NCBI GenBank assembly: GCA_035532215.1
Contig: DATKRK010000322.1
Coordinates: forward strand, 1-15,237
Source: JAICIG01 sp035532215
GTDB taxonomy: Bacteria > Planctomycetota > Planctomycetia > Pirellulales > JAICIG01
DNA length: 15,237 nt
Direction: 5' to 3'
Shown: piece by piece, positions 13,698 to 15,237 of the stretch
Layout: each line of letters starts with the position of its first letter
Numbering within the stretch: the stretch's first letter is position 1
Position numbers and translations under genes: made by a program
Notes under the pieces: model-generated
What the model saw: the letters and a program-made list of their open reading frames with translations, nothing else
What the model was told of the DNA's origin: nothing
The model's database searches: none

Positions 13698-15149
13698 TCA
13701 AGCCAGCACTTCTCGCACCACTCTTCCATGCACGTCGGTCAGCCGAAAGTCGCGGCCGCTGGAACGGTAGGTGAGACGCTCGTGATCGATGCCCATGAGG
13801 TGCAGGATCGTGGCGTGCAGGTCGTGGATCGTGCAGACGTTCTCGACGGCCTGCATGCCCAGTTCGTCGGTGGCGCCGTAGACGACGCCCCCCTTGGCGC
13901 CGCCGCCGGCGAGCCAGACGGTGAAACCCTCGGGGTGATGGTCGCGGCCGTCGCGGCCGGCGGAATGGGGCGTGCGGCCGAACTCGCCGGCCCAGACGAT
14001 CAGCGTCTCGTCGAACAGGCCGCGGGCCTTCAGGTCGCGGATCAAGCCGGCGATGGCCTGGTCGGTGTCGAGCGCGTTCTTCTCGTGCCCGGCCTTGAGA
14101 TTGCCGTGCTGGTCCCAGGTTCCGTTCGAGGCGCCGGGCGGGCAGCAGATTTCGACGAACCGCACGCCGCTCTCGACGAGCCGCCTTGCCCGCAAGCACT
14201 GGATGCCGTAGAGCCGCTTCGAGGGCACGTCGCTGTCGATGCCGTAAAGCTGGTGCGTGGCGGCCGTTTCGCGGCTCAGGTCGAGCACGTCGGGCGCCAG
14301 CGACTGCATGCGATAGGCCATCTCGTAATTCTTGATCGCACCTTCGACGCCGTCATCGGCGCCGAGCGAACGCGAGAACGAGCGGTCCTGGGCGATGAGC
14401 AGTTCGAGCTTGGCTTGCTGCACGCGGCCGTCGCGGTCGGCCGGCACGATGTTGTCGATCGGCGTGCCGTCGGCCTTTAGCAGCGTGGCCTGGTGGCTGG
14501 CCGGCAGGAAGCCGTTGGAGAAATTCTCCAGCCCGCCGCACGGCACGACGCCGAAACTGAGCACGACGAAGCCGGGCAGGTTGCGGTTTTCGCTGCCCAG
14601 GCCGTAGGTGGTCCACGAGCCGAAGCTGGGCCGGCCCGCGTTGTTCGAGCCGGTGTGCAGCCGCAGCACGCCGGTCGAATGGATCGGCAGATCGGCCTTC
14701 ATCGAGCGAATCACCGCCAAGTCGTCGGCGCACCCGGCGATGTGCGGAAACAGATCGCTCACCGGCAAGCCCGACTCGCCGCGCCGCTTGAAAGCCCAGG
14801 GGCTTTTGAGCCATTGGCGGTTGCCGTTGGCCGTCGGGTTTTTCGATGCGGTGAACGGCTTGCCATCGAGTCCGTCGAGCTTTGGTTTTGGATCGAACGA
14901 ATCGACGTGCGACACGCCGCCATCCATGAAGCAGAAGATCACGCGCTTCGCCCGCGGCGGAAAGTGGGGCGCCGGCAAGGGCGGTTCGCCTGGCGGCGCC
15001 GCGCCAGCCGCGGGCGAAGTTTCCGACAAGAGCCCGGCCAGCGCCACCAGGCCAAAGCCGTTGGCCGCCGTTGCCAGCGCCTCGCGCCGCGTGAGGGGCG
15101 AGGCCAGGCGTCCCGGACAGCAGGTTGTTTTGCGGGGGTTGAATTTCAT
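13698..15149 (-). CDS. DUF1501 family protein with Tat-like signal (alkaline phosphatase/sulfatase-like fold)
   Basis: The start at 15149 gives 483 residues, normal for DUF1501, with GAGGA about 7 bp upstream. A longer frame from 15191 would begin inside an inverted repeat and adds non-conserved residues. The N terminus has LTRREALATAANGFG (19-33) and a hydrophobic stretch to about 41, a twin-arginine-type leader, so export is likely. Family motifs are FCFMDGGVSHVDSFDPKPKL (72-91), HSTG and HTGSNNAGRPSFGSW (157-179), WDQHGN (345-350), WAGEFGRTP (386-394), GRDHHPEGFTVWLAGGG (401-417), and HDLHATILHLMGIDHE (442-457). The Asp and His residues resemble metal-site residues of the alkaline phosphatase/sulfatase superfamily, but the activity is not established. 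In planctomycetes such genes usually pair with a DUF1549/DUF1553 (PSD1) cytochrome gene. None is inside the window; it may lie upstream, past the right edge. Confidence 0.93.
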   Translation of the reverse strand: MKFNPRKTTCCPGRLASPLTRREALATAANGFGLVALAGLLSETSPAAGAAPPGEPPLPAPHFPPRAKRVIFCFMDGGVSHVDSFDPKPKLDGLDGKPFTASKNPTANGNRQWLKSPWAFKRRGESGLPVSDLFPHIAGCADDLAVIRSMKADLPIHSTGVLRLHTGSNNAGRPSFGSWTTYGLGSENRNLPGFVVLSFGVVPCGGLENFSNGFLPASHQATLLKADGTPIDNIVPADRDGRVQQAKLELLIAQDRSFSRSLGADDGVEGAIKNYEMAYRMQSLAPDVLDLSRETAATHQLYGIDSDVPSKRLYGIQCLRARRLVESGVRFVEICCPPGASNGTWDQHGNLKAGHEKNALDTDQAIAGLIRDLKARGLFDETLIVWAGEFGRTPHSAGRDGRDHHPEGFTVWLAGGGAKGGVVYGATDELGMQAVENVCTIHDLHATILHLMGIDHERLTYRSSGRDFRLTDVHGRVVREVLA

Positions 15150-15170
15150 GGGGCGTCCTCGGGCGCGTCG

Positions 15171-15237
15171 GTAGGGTGGGGCGCGAGCCACACGCGTTGT
15201 TCGGGCTGCAATGCGCGTGGGGCTCGCGCCCCACCCT
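15171..15237. repeat. Inverted-repeat element upstream of DUF1501, cut by window edge
   Basis: The arm at 15173-15196 is complementary to 15214-15237 with one mismatch in 24 positions and a 17-nt loop. The left end reads GTAGGGTGGG (15171-15180), the same end as the element at 13526-13692. The right arm reaches the last base of the window, so the element may continue. It lies about 20 bp upstream of the DUF1501 start codon, where it would affect the promoter or leader. Confidence 0.6.

Noticed and set aside
13590..14480. 296-residue plus-strand frame opposite DUF1501
   Set aside because: It begins in the MITE-like element and runs antisense to conserved DUF1501 motifs.
1..15237. tRNA, rRNA, or phage/defence island genes
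   Set aside because: No tRNA cloverleaf, rRNA segment, integrase, transposase or recognised defence protein was seen. Uma2 proteins alone are not evidence of a defence system.

Overview
The window looks like chromosomal DNA from a planctomycete, most likely in or near the order Pirellulales. This is inferred from gene content, not from a marker gene. The evidence is a GC-rich sequence, a surface protein with the LEPR-XLL N-terminal motif, a DUF1501 protein with a Tat-like leader, expanded Uma2 genes, membrane-anchored leucine-rich-repeat proteins of the FSLRT type, and many short palindromic intergenic elements.

Layout, left to right. Positions 1-1828 (minus) hold three tandem Uma2-family genes. 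The first is cut by the window edge. They repeat with a period of exactly 667 bp, with 25-bp spacers, and their sequences form a mosaic. A hairpin-rich repeat (1863-1946) separates them from an aldehyde dehydrogenase gene (1983-3455, minus). A 487-bp intergenic region then leads to a large secreted multidomain protein (3946-7128, plus). It carries LEPR-XLL, a TIGR03118-type propeller, a TadG-like beta domain, two PKD-like domains and four DUF4214-like repeats.

Positions 7129-8068 have no convincing gene but are rich in structure. They hold three hairpin elements, then a degenerate tandem array of about 95-bp units with a nested 9-bp expansion and dense TGGCCA sites, then a TACAAT promoter-like box. 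A five-TM leucine-rich-repeat protein follows (8069-9967, plus). Its promoter, ribosome binding site and first about 45 codons recur 2340 bp downstream at 10317-10515, in front of a truncated, apparently decayed copy. A Uma2-like C-terminal remnant lies just before that copy on the minus strand. Positions 10778-11355 are a gene-poor patchwork containing a perfect 21-bp-stem palindrome.

Three plus-strand membrane protein genes of unknown function follow (11356-13357). The last has four TM segments and what may be a PH-like C-terminal domain. An inverted-repeat (MITE-like) element at 13526-13692 and a related one at the right edge (15171-15237) bracket a DUF1501 gene (13698-15149, minus). In planctomycetes such genes are usually paired with a PSD1/DUF1549-DUF1553 cytochrome gene, which would lie beyond the right edge.

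There is no single obvious operon-encoded system. The Uma2 cluster is a self-diversifying tandem family. The surface protein, the LRR protein and the membrane trio look like envelope-associated genes. The strongest unexplained signals are the Uma2 mosaic, the 95-bp/9-bp nested array, the duplicated promoter-plus-membrane-anchor cassette, and the palindromic elements.
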